Made by a program: the position numbers and the translations under genes. DNA of 14,106 nt from JBAZWE01 sp041658605 (lineage in GTDB: Bacteria > Actinomycetota > Thermoleophilia > BMS3ABIN01): positions 1 to 14,106 of the forward strand of contig JBAZZU010000042.1 in NCBI GenBank assembly GCA_041658605.1, given 5' to 3'. The notes beneath the pieces are model-generated. The model saw nothing but the letters and a program-made list of their open reading frames with translations, was not told where the DNA came from and did no database searches. Below are positions 1 to 7,037 of this stretch, one piece after another (within the stretch, counting starts at the first letter, position 1; every line of letters begins with the position of its first letter).

Positions 1-73
1 TCGGCCCAGAACTGGTACAGAGAAATCTGACTCGATATCCCGACCCCCAGTCTTAAGAGGCGGTTTTTCCACC

Positions 74-1780
74 GTGAAACCTGAAGCCATTAATACCGCG
101 ACTACGCTTCGCCGCGGTTCGATAACCTGCGAACAGTCCTCCCGCCTGAGCCTTGCCATAAGCCTCGGCGCGATACTCGCCTTTGTATTGGCTATCACGC
201 TGCCGTTCTCCAACCAGGCGCTGCATATTGATGATGCCATCTTCTGGGATTTCGCGAAGACGAATCTGGAATCGCCTTTTCAACAGCACATCAACAATTA
301 CAATCTCGTCGGTGAGGAGACCGCCCAGTGGCGTGACACGCATCCGCCTTTGACACAGACCTATCTGGCAGGTGTTATGTACCTGACCGGGAGCGATTCC
401 GAATCGCCGCTGCACCTTGCCTTCATCATATTCCCCATGATTACCGGTGTCTCGATGTTCTTCCTGGCCCGGCGCTTCACCAGCAACGCGCTGCTGGCGA
501 CCATGCTTTTGCTGGGAACACCGGTAATCATGACTTTGTCGCACACCCTGATGGCGGATGTTCCGATGCTCGCCTTCTGGCTGGTCGCGGCCGCGACGTA
601 CATCTACGGGGTCGACCGCAACGACTGGCGCCTGCTGGCGCTGGCGGGAGTCTTCAGTATGCTCGCCGTCATGACGGGCTATCAGGCGCTTGCTCTCTGT
701 CCGCTTTTCCTCCTTTATGCGTGGTTGAACGGACGATTGAACTTAAAGACAGCACTGCCCGCGGCGGCGCCCCTTTTCGCCCTGTTCGCTCTTGCGCTGG
801 TAAGCTTCACTATCTATGGCACACTACCGCGCTTATCGCACGTCCGTGGCCTGAGCGTTGCGGGAACAAATGTTATCAAGCGAGCGGAAGGTATACTGGT
901 GCAATTAGGCGGCGCCTCCGTCTTTCCAGTGTTCATAATAGGATTCCTGTGCCTGAGGCGTCGGCGTTATCTGGCCCTGCTCCCGGTCATGGCCTTCGTG
1001 ATCATCCTGGGGCTTAGCCATTTCAACGACGGATTCACGCTGATGTCGACAATCCTGTTCATCATCTTCATGGGCGCCGGCAGCTTTGCCCTGTTCGCGA
1101 TTTCCTCAGAAATTGTTATTCAGTCAATGAATGCTCTCAAGAAGATGCCCATCGACAGAGATTTTCTTTTCCTGGGGTCGTGGGTTCTGATGATGGCCGC
1201 TGCAGTCATCATCATGCTCCCACATACCCCGGCCAAGTACACGCTGCCGATCCTGGCGCCCCTGGTGCTGATCCTCGTCCGTGAAACTGAGTCCGGCGTA
1301 AAGTCGGAAAAAACGGCGCGCACCATTATCACCACATGTCTGGTCCTTACGCTCGTCGTAGCCAACGCCGTCTCGGTAGCAGATTACCAGCTTGCGAGGA
1401 GCTATAGGGAGTTCGCTTTCGACCTCAATCAGAATTATGAAACCAGTGGCACCGTATGGTTCATAGGTGAGTGGGGATTCCGGCATTATATGGAATCCCA
1501 GGGTTACCGTTATCTTACTTCCACCAACGACCAGGTCGCCGAAGGCGACCTGGTCGTAAAACCGCAGTTCGGCGGCTGGCCGCTTGCAGAAACTGTCACC
1601 AGCCGGATGAAACTGCTTGACAGCACTGAAACTGACTGGAGCTTTCCGGTACGAGTAATGAGTCCCGAGTCCAACGCCGGTTTTTATGGCAGTTATTGGG
1701 GGATGCTCCCTTATTCCATCACAGACGCGCCACTGGAAAGATTCGCGGTTTATCGCATCGGTCCATCGGCCGACCAGTAA
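74..1780 (+). CDS. GT39/PMT-like polytopic membrane glycosyltransferase
   Basis: The 568-residue protein has about a dozen hydrophobic segments up to roughly residue 435 and then a soluble C-terminal part of about 130 residues. This is the layout of GT39/ArnT/PMT-type enzymes, which move a sugar from a polyprenyl-phosphate donor to an acceptor on the outer face of the membrane. Family hallmarks visible are an acidic pair in the first external loop (HIDD, residues 51-54) and a downstream DTHPPL motif (88-93). The C-terminal part has the VWFIGEWGFRHYM stretch seen in uncharacterised members of this superfamily. The start is GTG at 74; the purine-rich AAGAGG at 55-60 is rather far away (13 nt), so the exact start is uncertain. 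It stands alone, with a 235-nt gap before the next gene. Substrate and acceptor cannot be read from sequence. Confidence 0.82.
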   Translation: MKPEAINTATTLRRGSITCEQSSRLSLAISLGAILAFVLAITLPFSNQALHIDDAIFWDFAKTNLESPFQQHINNYNLVGEETAQWRDTHPPLTQTYLAGVMYLTGSDSESPLHLAFIIFPMITGVSMFFLARRFTSNALLATMLLLGTPVIMTLSHTLMADVPMLAFWLVAAATYIYGVDRNDWRLLALAGVFSMLAVMTGYQALALCPLFLLYAWLNGRLNLKTALPAAAPLFALFALALVSFTIYGTLPRLSHVRGLSVAGTNVIKRAEGILVQLGGASVFPVFIIGFLCLRRRRYLALLPVMAFVIILGLSHFNDGFTLMSTILFIIFMGAGSFALFAISSEIVIQSMNALKKMPIDRDFLFLGSWVLMMAAAVIIMLPHTPAKYTLPILAPLVLILVRETESGVKSEKTARTIITTCLVLTLVVANAVSVADYQLARSYREFAFDLNQNYETSGTVWFIGEWGFRHYMESQGYRYLTSTNDQVAEGDLVVKPQFGGWPLAETVTSRMKLLDSTETDWSFPVRVMSPESNAGFYGSYWGMLPYSITDAPLERFAVYRIGPSADQ

Positions 1781-1910
1781 TCCTGATCCTTGAAATGAGC
1801 CATGACGCTGCCGCCCGCACCACAAATGCCGCTCATGGTAACGCACAGCTCTCAGGATGACATTATTAAAGCCGCTGAAATCAAAGCGCGTCTCATGTAT
1901 ATCATTCCGG

Positions 1911-1939
1911 GTGACAAACCAGCTGCCGCTCATTAGAAT
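1911..1939 (+). promoter_or_regulatory. sigma70-like promoter for the kinase gene
   Basis: GTGACA (1911-1916) and TAGAAT (1934-1939) are separated by exactly 17 nt and each match the sigma70 consensus at 5 of 6 positions. Transcription would begin near 1946 and give a leader of about 70 nt before the TTG start at 2016. It is the best promoter-like sequence in the window. Prediction from pattern only. Confidence 0.5.
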
Positions 1940-1968
1940 GTCATCACTTATTTTTTTAACCGCTTACC

Positions 1969-1990
1969 TCTTAAGGGTCATTCCTTAAGA
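1969..1990. promoter_or_regulatory. 8-bp perfect inverted repeat, operator or leader hairpin
   Basis: TCTTAAGG (1969-1976) and CCTTAAGA (1983-1990) are perfect inverted repeats separated by 6 nt. They lie downstream of the predicted promoter and 14 nt upstream of the GGAGG ribosome-binding site at 2005-2009. The repeat could be a dimeric repressor site at about +24 to +45, or an mRNA hairpin next to the ribosome-binding site. No T-run follows, so it is not a standard terminator. Confidence 0.4.
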
Positions 1991-2015
1991 CAATCCATGT
2001 AGACGGAGGCATATC

Positions 2016-2930
2016 TTGTCAATACTTGTTGTAGGTTCCATCGCGCTCGACTCGGTCGAGACCCCGTTCGGCCAGGCCGAGGATGCGCTGGGCGGTGCGG
2101 CTGTGTATTTTTCCTTCGCGGCAAGCTTCTTTAACCGCGTGAGGCTGGTGGGCGTCATCGGCGAGGATTTCCCGGAAGAGCATATCGAACTGCTGAAGAG
2201 CCGCAACATCGACCTGGGCGGGCTGGAGCGCGGCCACGGCTCGACATTCCGCTGGAAGGGCCGCTACGACTACGATCTGAACGAAGCCCATACCCTCGAT
2301 ACGCAGCTCAACGTCTTCGAGAACTTCGCGCCGAACATCCCGGACACGTTCAAGGACAGCGATTTCGTCTTCCTGGCCAACATCCAGCCGGAGCTGCAGC
2401 TCAAGGTGGCTAAACAGGCGACCTCGCCGCGGATCATCGCCTGCGACACGATGAACTTCTGGATCGAGAACGCCTACGACCAGCTGCGCGAGACCCTCAA
2501 GTCGGTTGACATCCTGATCATCAACGACGCGGAGACCCGCGAGCTTGCACGCGAGCCCAGCCTGGTGAAGGCAGCCCGCATGATCCTTGAATGGGGGCCG
2601 ACGACGCTGGTGGTGAAGCGCGGCGAGTACGGGGTGCTCATGTTCCATGGAAACTCTATTTTCTCGGCGCCCGCATATCCGCTGGAGGACGTCTTCGACC
2701 CGACCGGCGCCGGCGATACGTTCGCGGGCGGCTTCATGGGATACCTTTCCACGCAGGAGAACATCAACGATGCCGCCATCCGGCAGGCTATCATCTTCGG
2801 CTCGACGCTGGCCAGCTTCAACGTGGAAGCGTTCAGCCTAAGCCGCATGAAAGAGCTGGAGATGCAGGAGATACTCGACCGTTTCGCCGAGTTCAAGCTG
2901 CTTTCGCATTTTGAAGAAGTCACGAGTTAG
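2016..2930 (+). CDS. PfkB-family carbohydrate/nucleoside kinase
   Basis: This 304-residue protein is full length for the PfkB/ribokinase family of cytoplasmic kinases, which phosphorylate a sugar or nucleoside hydroxyl with ATP. The N-terminal strand SILVVGSIALDS leads to the substrate-site di-glycine (residues 26-27). The C-terminal signature DPTGAGD spans residues 228-234, and D234 is the expected catalytic base, followed by TFAGGF. A mid-protein NDAETREL segment is the usual anion-hole or cofactor region. The TTG start at 2016 is supported by GGAGG at 2005-2009 with 6-nt spacing. A predicted promoter and an inverted repeat lie just upstream, so the gene probably heads a transcript with the small membrane gene 7 nt downstream. 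The substrate cannot be assigned; ribokinase-, adenosine kinase- and fructokinase-like members share these motifs. Confidence 0.88.
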   Translation: MSILVVGSIALDSVETPFGQAEDALGGAAVYFSFAASFFNRVRLVGVIGEDFPEEHIELLKSRNIDLGGLERGHGSTFRWKGRYDYDLNEAHTLDTQLNVFENFAPNIPDTFKDSDFVFLANIQPELQLKVAKQATSPRIIACDTMNFWIENAYDQLRETLKSVDILIINDAETRELAREPSLVKAARMILEWGPTTLVVKRGEYGVLMFHGNSIFSAPAYPLEDVFDPTGAGDTFAGGFMGYLSTQENINDAAIRQAIIFGSTLASFNVEAFSLSRMKELEMQEILDRFAEFKLLSHFEEVTS

Positions 2931-2937
2931 GCGGACC

Positions 2938-3297
2938 ATGCTCTGGAAAAGTCTTAATTTCTGGCGGATTGCGACATTCGTCCTCTTTATCGCCGTTCTG
3001 GCGCTCGCTTTCCCGAACCTGAAATCAGGTCCGAAGTTCGTGCTGGAGGATTCGGGCATGCAGATAGTCGAAACACCGTCGCACGGCGCACTGTTTTCGT
3101 ACAAGGTGAAGAACGAGAGCACCAGCGGCGGCGACACGTTCGTGAATTTCCACGTCTATCCCTACGAGCGGGGAGGCGACGCCGAGGACGATTACAAAAC
3201 GATCGGCGTCAACGGCGGCGAGACCAAGACCGGCGAGTTCTTCATGCCCCTGCGGCCGAACCAGTCAGTGCACGACTGGCGCGTCGAGCTGACCTGA
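2938..3297 (+). CDS. small membrane-anchored protein of unknown function
   Basis: This 119-residue protein is not recognised as a named family. Residues about 9-26 (FWRIATFVLFIAVLALAF) form one membrane segment or uncleaved signal anchor. The remaining ~90 residues are polar and strand-rich, with a KVKNES-type turn, a GGDTFVNFHVYPYE segment and a NGGETKTGEFFM segment. This pattern recalls a small extracytoplasmic beta-sandwich of CARDB/Ig type, but that fold call is inference. I chose ATG at 2938 because the earlier in-frame TTG at 2911 lies inside the kinase gene and has no ribosome-binding site. The 7-nt gap suggests co-transcription with the kinase. A 15-bp palindrome overlaps its stop codon. 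Confidence 0.65.
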   Translation: MLWKSLNFWRIATFVLFIAVLALAFPNLKSGPKFVLEDSGMQIVETPSHGALFSYKVKNESTSGGDTFVNFHVYPYERGGDAEDDYKTIGVNGGETKTGEFFMPLRPNQSVHDWRVELT

Positions 3298-3304
3298 CAG
3301 GTCA
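3290..3304. promoter_or_regulatory. 15-bp perfect palindrome over a stop codon
   Basis: TGACCTG, one central A and CAGGTCA form a perfect palindrome at 3290-3304, straddling the stop codon at 3295-3297. The single-base centre would make a poor RNA hairpin, so a homodimeric regulator site ahead of the ABC exporter operon is the more natural reading. No known regulator is assigned. Confidence 0.35.
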
Positions 3305-3357
3305 CATCACCGTCACACATCCCCGGGTTTTGCGAAACGCGGTGCAAGGTGATTTAG

Positions 3358-3384
3358 TTACATCAGTCCCGCATCAGTCTGTAA
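3358..3384. promoter_or_regulatory. tandem CATCAGTC repeats inside a TTACA/TGTAA dyad
   Basis: CATCAGTC occurs at 3361-3368 and again at 3372-3379, a period of 11 bp or one helical turn. The pair is bracketed by TTACA (3358-3362) and TGTAA (3380-3384). It lies directly before the AAGGAG ribosome-binding site (3387-3392) of the ABC ATPase. A regulator binding one DNA face is possible. No convincing promoter was found in this 101-nt gap; TTGCGA at 3330 with TTTAGT at 3353 is only a weak pair. Confidence 0.25.
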
Positions 3385-3398
3385 TCAAGGAGAACTGC

Positions 3399-4340
3399 TT
3401 GCCGCTGGTTACCGCCGACAACCTCGTCAAAAAGTATGGTGAGCTTACCGCCGTCGACGGCGTGAGCTTCAGCATCGACGAGGGACAGATATTCGGTTTC
3501 CTCGGCCCCAACGGGGCCGGCAAATCCACCACCATCTCGATGCTCTCCACGTATCTGCCGCCCTCATCCGGGGACGCACTCATCGACGGCTTCAGCATCA
3601 TCCGCGAAGAGCACAGGGTAAAACAGATAATCGGCGTCGTGCCGCAGGACATCGCCCTCTACCCCACGCTCACCGCCATGCAGAACCTTAGATTCTACGG
3701 GCGGATGTATGACATGGGCGGCGATGAGCTGAACGACCGCTGTCGCGAGCTGCTGGAGCTGGTCGAACTCTGGGACCGGCGCGATAGCCGCATCGAACAG
3801 TTTTCGGGCGGCATGAAGCGGCGCATCAACATGGCGGCCGGGCTGCTGCACCATCCGCGCTTCCTGCTGCTGGACGAGCCCACCGTAGGCGTCGACCCGC
3901 AGTCGCGCGAGCACATCTTCGAGACCATCTTCAAGATACGCGATTCCGGAACAACCATCCTCTACACATCACACTATATGGAAGAGGTGGAACTGCTCTG
4001 CGATTACATCGCCATCATGGACAAAGGGAAGATGGTGGCCGGCGGCACGCTGAAGGAACTGCTTGGCATGCTGGGAGAGGGCAGCGTCATCGAGCTTGAG
4101 ATATCACCGCCGGGCTGCCCCGCCGGGTTGTCGCGGCAAATACATCAGCAGAACGGAGTCACCGGCGTCAATCACCAGGACAACCAGCTGACAATCTCAT
4201 CGAAGAACAGCGCCCATTCGCTGCCGCCGGTCCTGAAGGTGCTGGAAGATTCCGGCTGTGAGGTCAGCCACCTGGAGATCTACACTCCCAACCTGGAGAA
4301 ACTTTTTATCCATCTCACGGGCAAGGAGCTTCGGGAATGA
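3399..4340 (+). CDS. ABC-2 type exporter, ATP-binding subunit
   Basis: This 313-residue cytoplasmic ATPase powers the permease encoded immediately downstream. All nucleotide-binding motifs are intact: Walker A GPNGAGKST (residues 36-44), a Q-loop in VVPQD, the signature FSGGMKRR (135-142), Walker B LLLDEP with D159 and E160, and the switch histidine H192 in TSHYMEE. The MKRR signature and the ~90-residue C-terminal extension are typical of DrrA/NatA/CcmA-like exporters. I moved the start to TTG at 3399. It has AAGGAG at 3387-3392 with 6-nt spacing, and the protein then begins at the usual strand; the longer TTG at 3330 adds 23 unsupported residues. Its TGA overlaps the permease ATG (ATGA), implying coupled translation. 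The cargo is unknown; drug, lipid, peptide or Na+ export are all known for this family. Confidence 0.9.
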   Translation: MPLVTADNLVKKYGELTAVDGVSFSIDEGQIFGFLGPNGAGKSTTISMLSTYLPPSSGDALIDGFSIIREEHRVKQIIGVVPQDIALYPTLTAMQNLRFYGRMYDMGGDELNDRCRELLELVELWDRRDSRIEQFSGGMKRRINMAAGLLHHPRFLLLDEPTVGVDPQSREHIFETIFKIRDSGTTILYTSHYMEEVELLCDYIAIMDKGKMVAGGTLKELLGMLGEGSVIELEISPPGCPAGLSRQIHQQNGVTGVNHQDNQLTISSKNSAHSLPPVLKVLEDSGCEVSHLEIYTPNLEKLFIHLTGKELRE

Positions 4341-5545
4341 AACAGCTGCGACGCCTGTGGGACATCACCAGGAAAGACCTGCTGGTCATCAGCAAGGACA
4401 AGGGCGCCTGGATCCTGCTGCTGATAACTCCGCTGGCCGTGATACTGGTCGCCTCGCTGGCGCTCGGACCCGCTTTCAACGGGCAGCTAAAATCACAGCT
4501 GCTGGTAACGAACCTCGATTCAGGGGTCATCGGCAAACAGCTGGTGGACGGGCTGGGAGCGACCGAGGGGCTTAATGTAGTCGAGGCGAGCGCGGATGAG
4601 ACCATGGCGCTGAAGGTCGGCGATACCGGCTACAAGACCGGCCTTATTATCCCGACGGATTTCTCCTCCCAGATCCTTACCGGCTCCGATACAGACCTGA
4701 CGGTCTATGTCGACCCTAACGACAACGCCAGCCGGCCGTTCATGGTGGGCATGATCAGCGGCGCCGCCAGCAGGCTCAGCGGCATGGTGATGTCGGTGCG
4801 TATTTCGGTGGCCGAGGTGCTGAAATTCGCGCCGGACACCGAGCCCACCACCGTAGCCGTGGACGCGGCGCCCGCCGCCGTGAAGGAGATGGCGAAGGAA
4901 CCGCCGGTGGCGATGGAGATCAACAACGCCACGGGTATGCAGGAAGTCAACATGTTCGACACCCAGACGCCCGGCTACGCGGTGATGTTCCTGCTGTTCG
5001 GCGTCATGCTGGGCGCCGAGGGCCTGCTGGAGGAAAGAGACAAGGGGACCCTGGGGCGTCTGATAGTGGCGCCGGTGTCGAGGACTTCGATACTGGGCGG
5101 AAAACTGGCCGCCCAGTTCGTCGTGGCCGTGATCCAGATGACCATTCTTTTCAGCGTGGGCCACTTCGCATTCGGCATGAACCTCGGCAATTCACTGCCC
5201 GGGCTCAGCCTGATGATCGGCATAACCGCATTCACCGCCACCGCTTTCGGCATTCTGCTGGCCAGTGTCGTAAAGACCCGCCGGCAGGCGACTTCCCTTG
5301 GCACGATGATAATAATCTTAAGCTCCGGACTTGGCGGCAGCTGGTGGCCACTTTCCATCGAGCCGGAGTTCATGCAGAAGCTGGCGCACGTGACCATCAA
5401 CGCCTGGGCGCTGAGCGGAATCAACGCGCTCATCCTCGACGGGAAGGGTTTCAGTGATATCCTGCCTCAGGCAGCCGGCCTGCTGCTCTACGGCATAGTC
5501 TGTTTTGCCATCGGTATCAGAATGTTCAAGTTCAGGAACGCCTGA
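4337..5545 (+). CDS. ABC-2 type exporter, membrane subunit
   Basis: This 402-residue permease has the ABC2_membrane_3 layout. There is one N-terminal membrane helix (about residues 24-46), then an external domain of about 170 residues, then a block of about five C-terminal helices. The central cytoplasmic LLEERDKGTLGRLIVAPVSR stretch, just after the second helix, is the characteristic coupling region of ABC-2 permeases. A ribosome-binding site AAGGAG (4323-4328) precedes the ATG, which overlaps the ATPase stop. The downstream nfeD-like gene begins at the base after this stop, so exporter and protease are almost certainly one transcript. Cargo cannot be inferred from the protein alone. Confidence 0.88.
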   Translation: MKQLRRLWDITRKDLLVISKDKGAWILLLITPLAVILVASLALGPAFNGQLKSQLLVTNLDSGVIGKQLVDGLGATEGLNVVEASADETMALKVGDTGYKTGLIIPTDFSSQILTGSDTDLTVYVDPNDNASRPFMVGMISGAASRLSGMVMSVRISVAEVLKFAPDTEPTTVAVDAAPAAVKEMAKEPPVAMEINNATGMQEVNMFDTQTPGYAVMFLLFGVMLGAEGLLEERDKGTLGRLIVAPVSRTSILGGKLAAQFVVAVIQMTILFSVGHFAFGMNLGNSLPGLSLMIGITAFTATAFGILLASVVKTRRQATSLGTMIIILSSGLGGSWWPLSIEPEFMQKLAHVTINAWALSGINALILDGKGFSDILPQAAGLLLYGIVCFAIGIRMFKFRNA

Positions 5546-6973
5546 TTGGGTAGACAGGACAACAGAAACAGGAATAGACAGCGCCGCCGCAACGGCGTCC
5601 GGCACCGTAAGGTATCGGCGCTCTCGCCGGGGCGTGAACGCTTTCGCAAGCCTGATTACGGGCGCAGAAGGCTGGCGATGGGCGCCTGCGTGCTCGTGCT
5701 CCTGCTGGCGCTGCTCGCGGCGGGCGCGTTTTCCGGCATGGGCGGTAAAGCCGAAGGCGCCGCTCCCGGAGTGAAGGTTATACCGGTCGAGGGCATCATC
5801 GACCCCCTCGTCGCAGATTACGTGACCCGGAGTATCGGTGACGCCGAACAGGACGGCAGCGCGACGATAGTCCTGCAGGTCGACACCCCGGGAGGGCTCG
5901 ACGAATCCATGCGCCAAATCATCAAGGCGATGGCGGCCTCTAAACTGCCGGTCATAGTCTACGTGGCGCCTTCGGGAGCGCGGGCCGCTTCGGCCGGCAC
6001 CTATATCCTCATGGCCTCGGATGTGGCGGCCATGGCCTCCGGAACCAACCTCGGCGCCGCCCATCCTGTTGCCATCGGCGCCGAACCGTCGAGCGTGGAA
6101 GGCAGAAAGATCACGAACGATTCCGCAGCGTACATGCGCGCCCTGGCCGAAGCCAACGGGCGCAACGCGAACTGGGCCGAGCTGGCCGTGCTGCAGTCGG
6201 TCTCCCTGAGTGCTGATGAAGCGCTCGAAAAAAACGTGATCGAATTCAGGGCCGACAGCCTGGACTCCCTGCTCCAGCAGGTCAACAGGTATACAACCAG
6301 GGCCAAGGGAATCACCATCGATACCGAAGGCGCGGCCGCCACCGAGGCGGGGATGAGTTTCAAGGAGAGCCTTCTCCATATCATCCTCAACCCCAACGTC
6401 GCCTACGTCCTCTTCCTGTTCGGACTGCTGGCGCTGGCTTATGAGTTTGTCCACCCGGGCATCGGTGTCGGCGCCGTGAGCGGGATCATCGCGCTGCTGA
6501 TATCCCTTTATGCCATGTATATGCTTCCTGTCAATATCGCGGGCCTGGTGCTGATCGTGTTCGGCGTGGCGCTGCTGGGCGCGGACCTGTACATAACCAG
6601 CCACGGCGCGCTCAGCATCGGCGGCATCGTCAGTCTGATCATCGGGTCGTTCTTCCTTTTCGATTCATCCGCCCCGTTCCTGCGCGTGGCCTGGCCTCTG
6701 AATATCGCCCTGGCTTTGCTTACCTCGGCCTTCTTCCTGCTGGCGGCCAAAAAGGTCATTCAGGCGCGTCGGTTGCCTGAAAAGACCGGCAAGAAGGCGA
6801 TGGTCGGTGAAGTCGGGTATTCACGCAGCCGGCTCGACCCGCTGGGGCAGGTTTTTGTCCACGGCGAGATATGGAGCGCCGAGGCGCCAGAGGGTATGAC
6901 TATCGAAAAAGGGGAAGAAGTAGAAGTGACGGATGTACGGGGGCTGATGCTGAAGGTCAAGCGGACGGTTTAG
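5546..6973 (+). CDS. nfeD: long-form NfeD membrane serine protease
   Basis: The protein is 475 residues from TTG 5546. Three parts are visible: a ClpP/SppA-like protease domain facing outward (about residues 75-260), a block of membrane helices (about 280-400), and a C-terminal OB-fold NfeD domain ending in VTDVRGLMLKVKR. The expected Ser-Lys dyad is present, with S149 in ARAASAGTYI and K188 in GRKITND; the 39-residue spacing is close to that of the archaeal homologue PH1510. In that system the protease cleaves the C-terminal part of its partner slipin, which is the next gene here. TTG 5546 follows the permease stop and has AGGA at 5534-5537. It adds a 44-residue, very Arg-rich extension before the signal anchor. 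ATG 5678, with AAGG at 5668-5671, is a credible shorter start (431 residues). Confidence 0.87.
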   Translation: MGRQDNRNRNRQRRRNGVRHRKVSALSPGRERFRKPDYGRRRLAMGACVLVLLLALLAAGAFSGMGGKAEGAAPGVKVIPVEGIIDPLVADYVTRSIGDAEQDGSATIVLQVDTPGGLDESMRQIIKAMAASKLPVIVYVAPSGARAASAGTYILMASDVAAMASGTNLGAAHPVAIGAEPSSVEGRKITNDSAAYMRALAEANGRNANWAELAVLQSVSLSADEALEKNVIEFRADSLDSLLQQVNRYTTRAKGITIDTEGAAATEAGMSFKESLLHIILNPNVAYVLFLFGLLALAYEFVHPGIGVGAVSGIIALLISLYAMYMLPVNIAGLVLIVFGVALLGADLYITSHGALSIGGIVSLIIGSFFLFDSSAPFLRVAWPLNIALALLTSAFFLLAAKKVIQARRLPEKTGKKAMVGEVGYSRSRLDPLGQVFVHGEIWSAEAPEGMTIEKGEEVEVTDVRGLMLKVKRTV

Positions 6974-7037
6974 CCGGTCCGCCGTTACCCCAAGGTGAGC
7001 GAAATGCTATTTATCAAGTCGAGCCGGGAGGTTTGAG

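Noticed and set aside
3..56. Possible tail of an upstream gene (frame ending TAA 54-56, with residues such as LVQRNLTRYPDPQS)
   Set aside because: Seventeen codons are too few to identify, and another frame also ends at position 30; without upstream sequence it cannot be supported.
1124..1933. 269-codon open frame on the - strand opposite the glycosyltransferase
   Set aside because: It lies mostly antisense to a gene with clear family motifs, its translation shows no domain, and such frames are common opposite GC-rich genes.
5318..6604. 428-codon open frame on the - strand opposite the permease end and nfeD
   Set aside because: The composition is Arg/His/Gly-rich with no recognisable domain, while the + strand encodes an intact NfeD with catalytic residues. 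It is a shadow of GC-rich codons.
6961..6982. GCGGAC/GTCCGC dyad over the nfeD stop codon as a terminator
   Set aside because: Only six pairs with a 10-nt loop and no T-run follows; the slipin gene downstream is expected to be co-transcribed.
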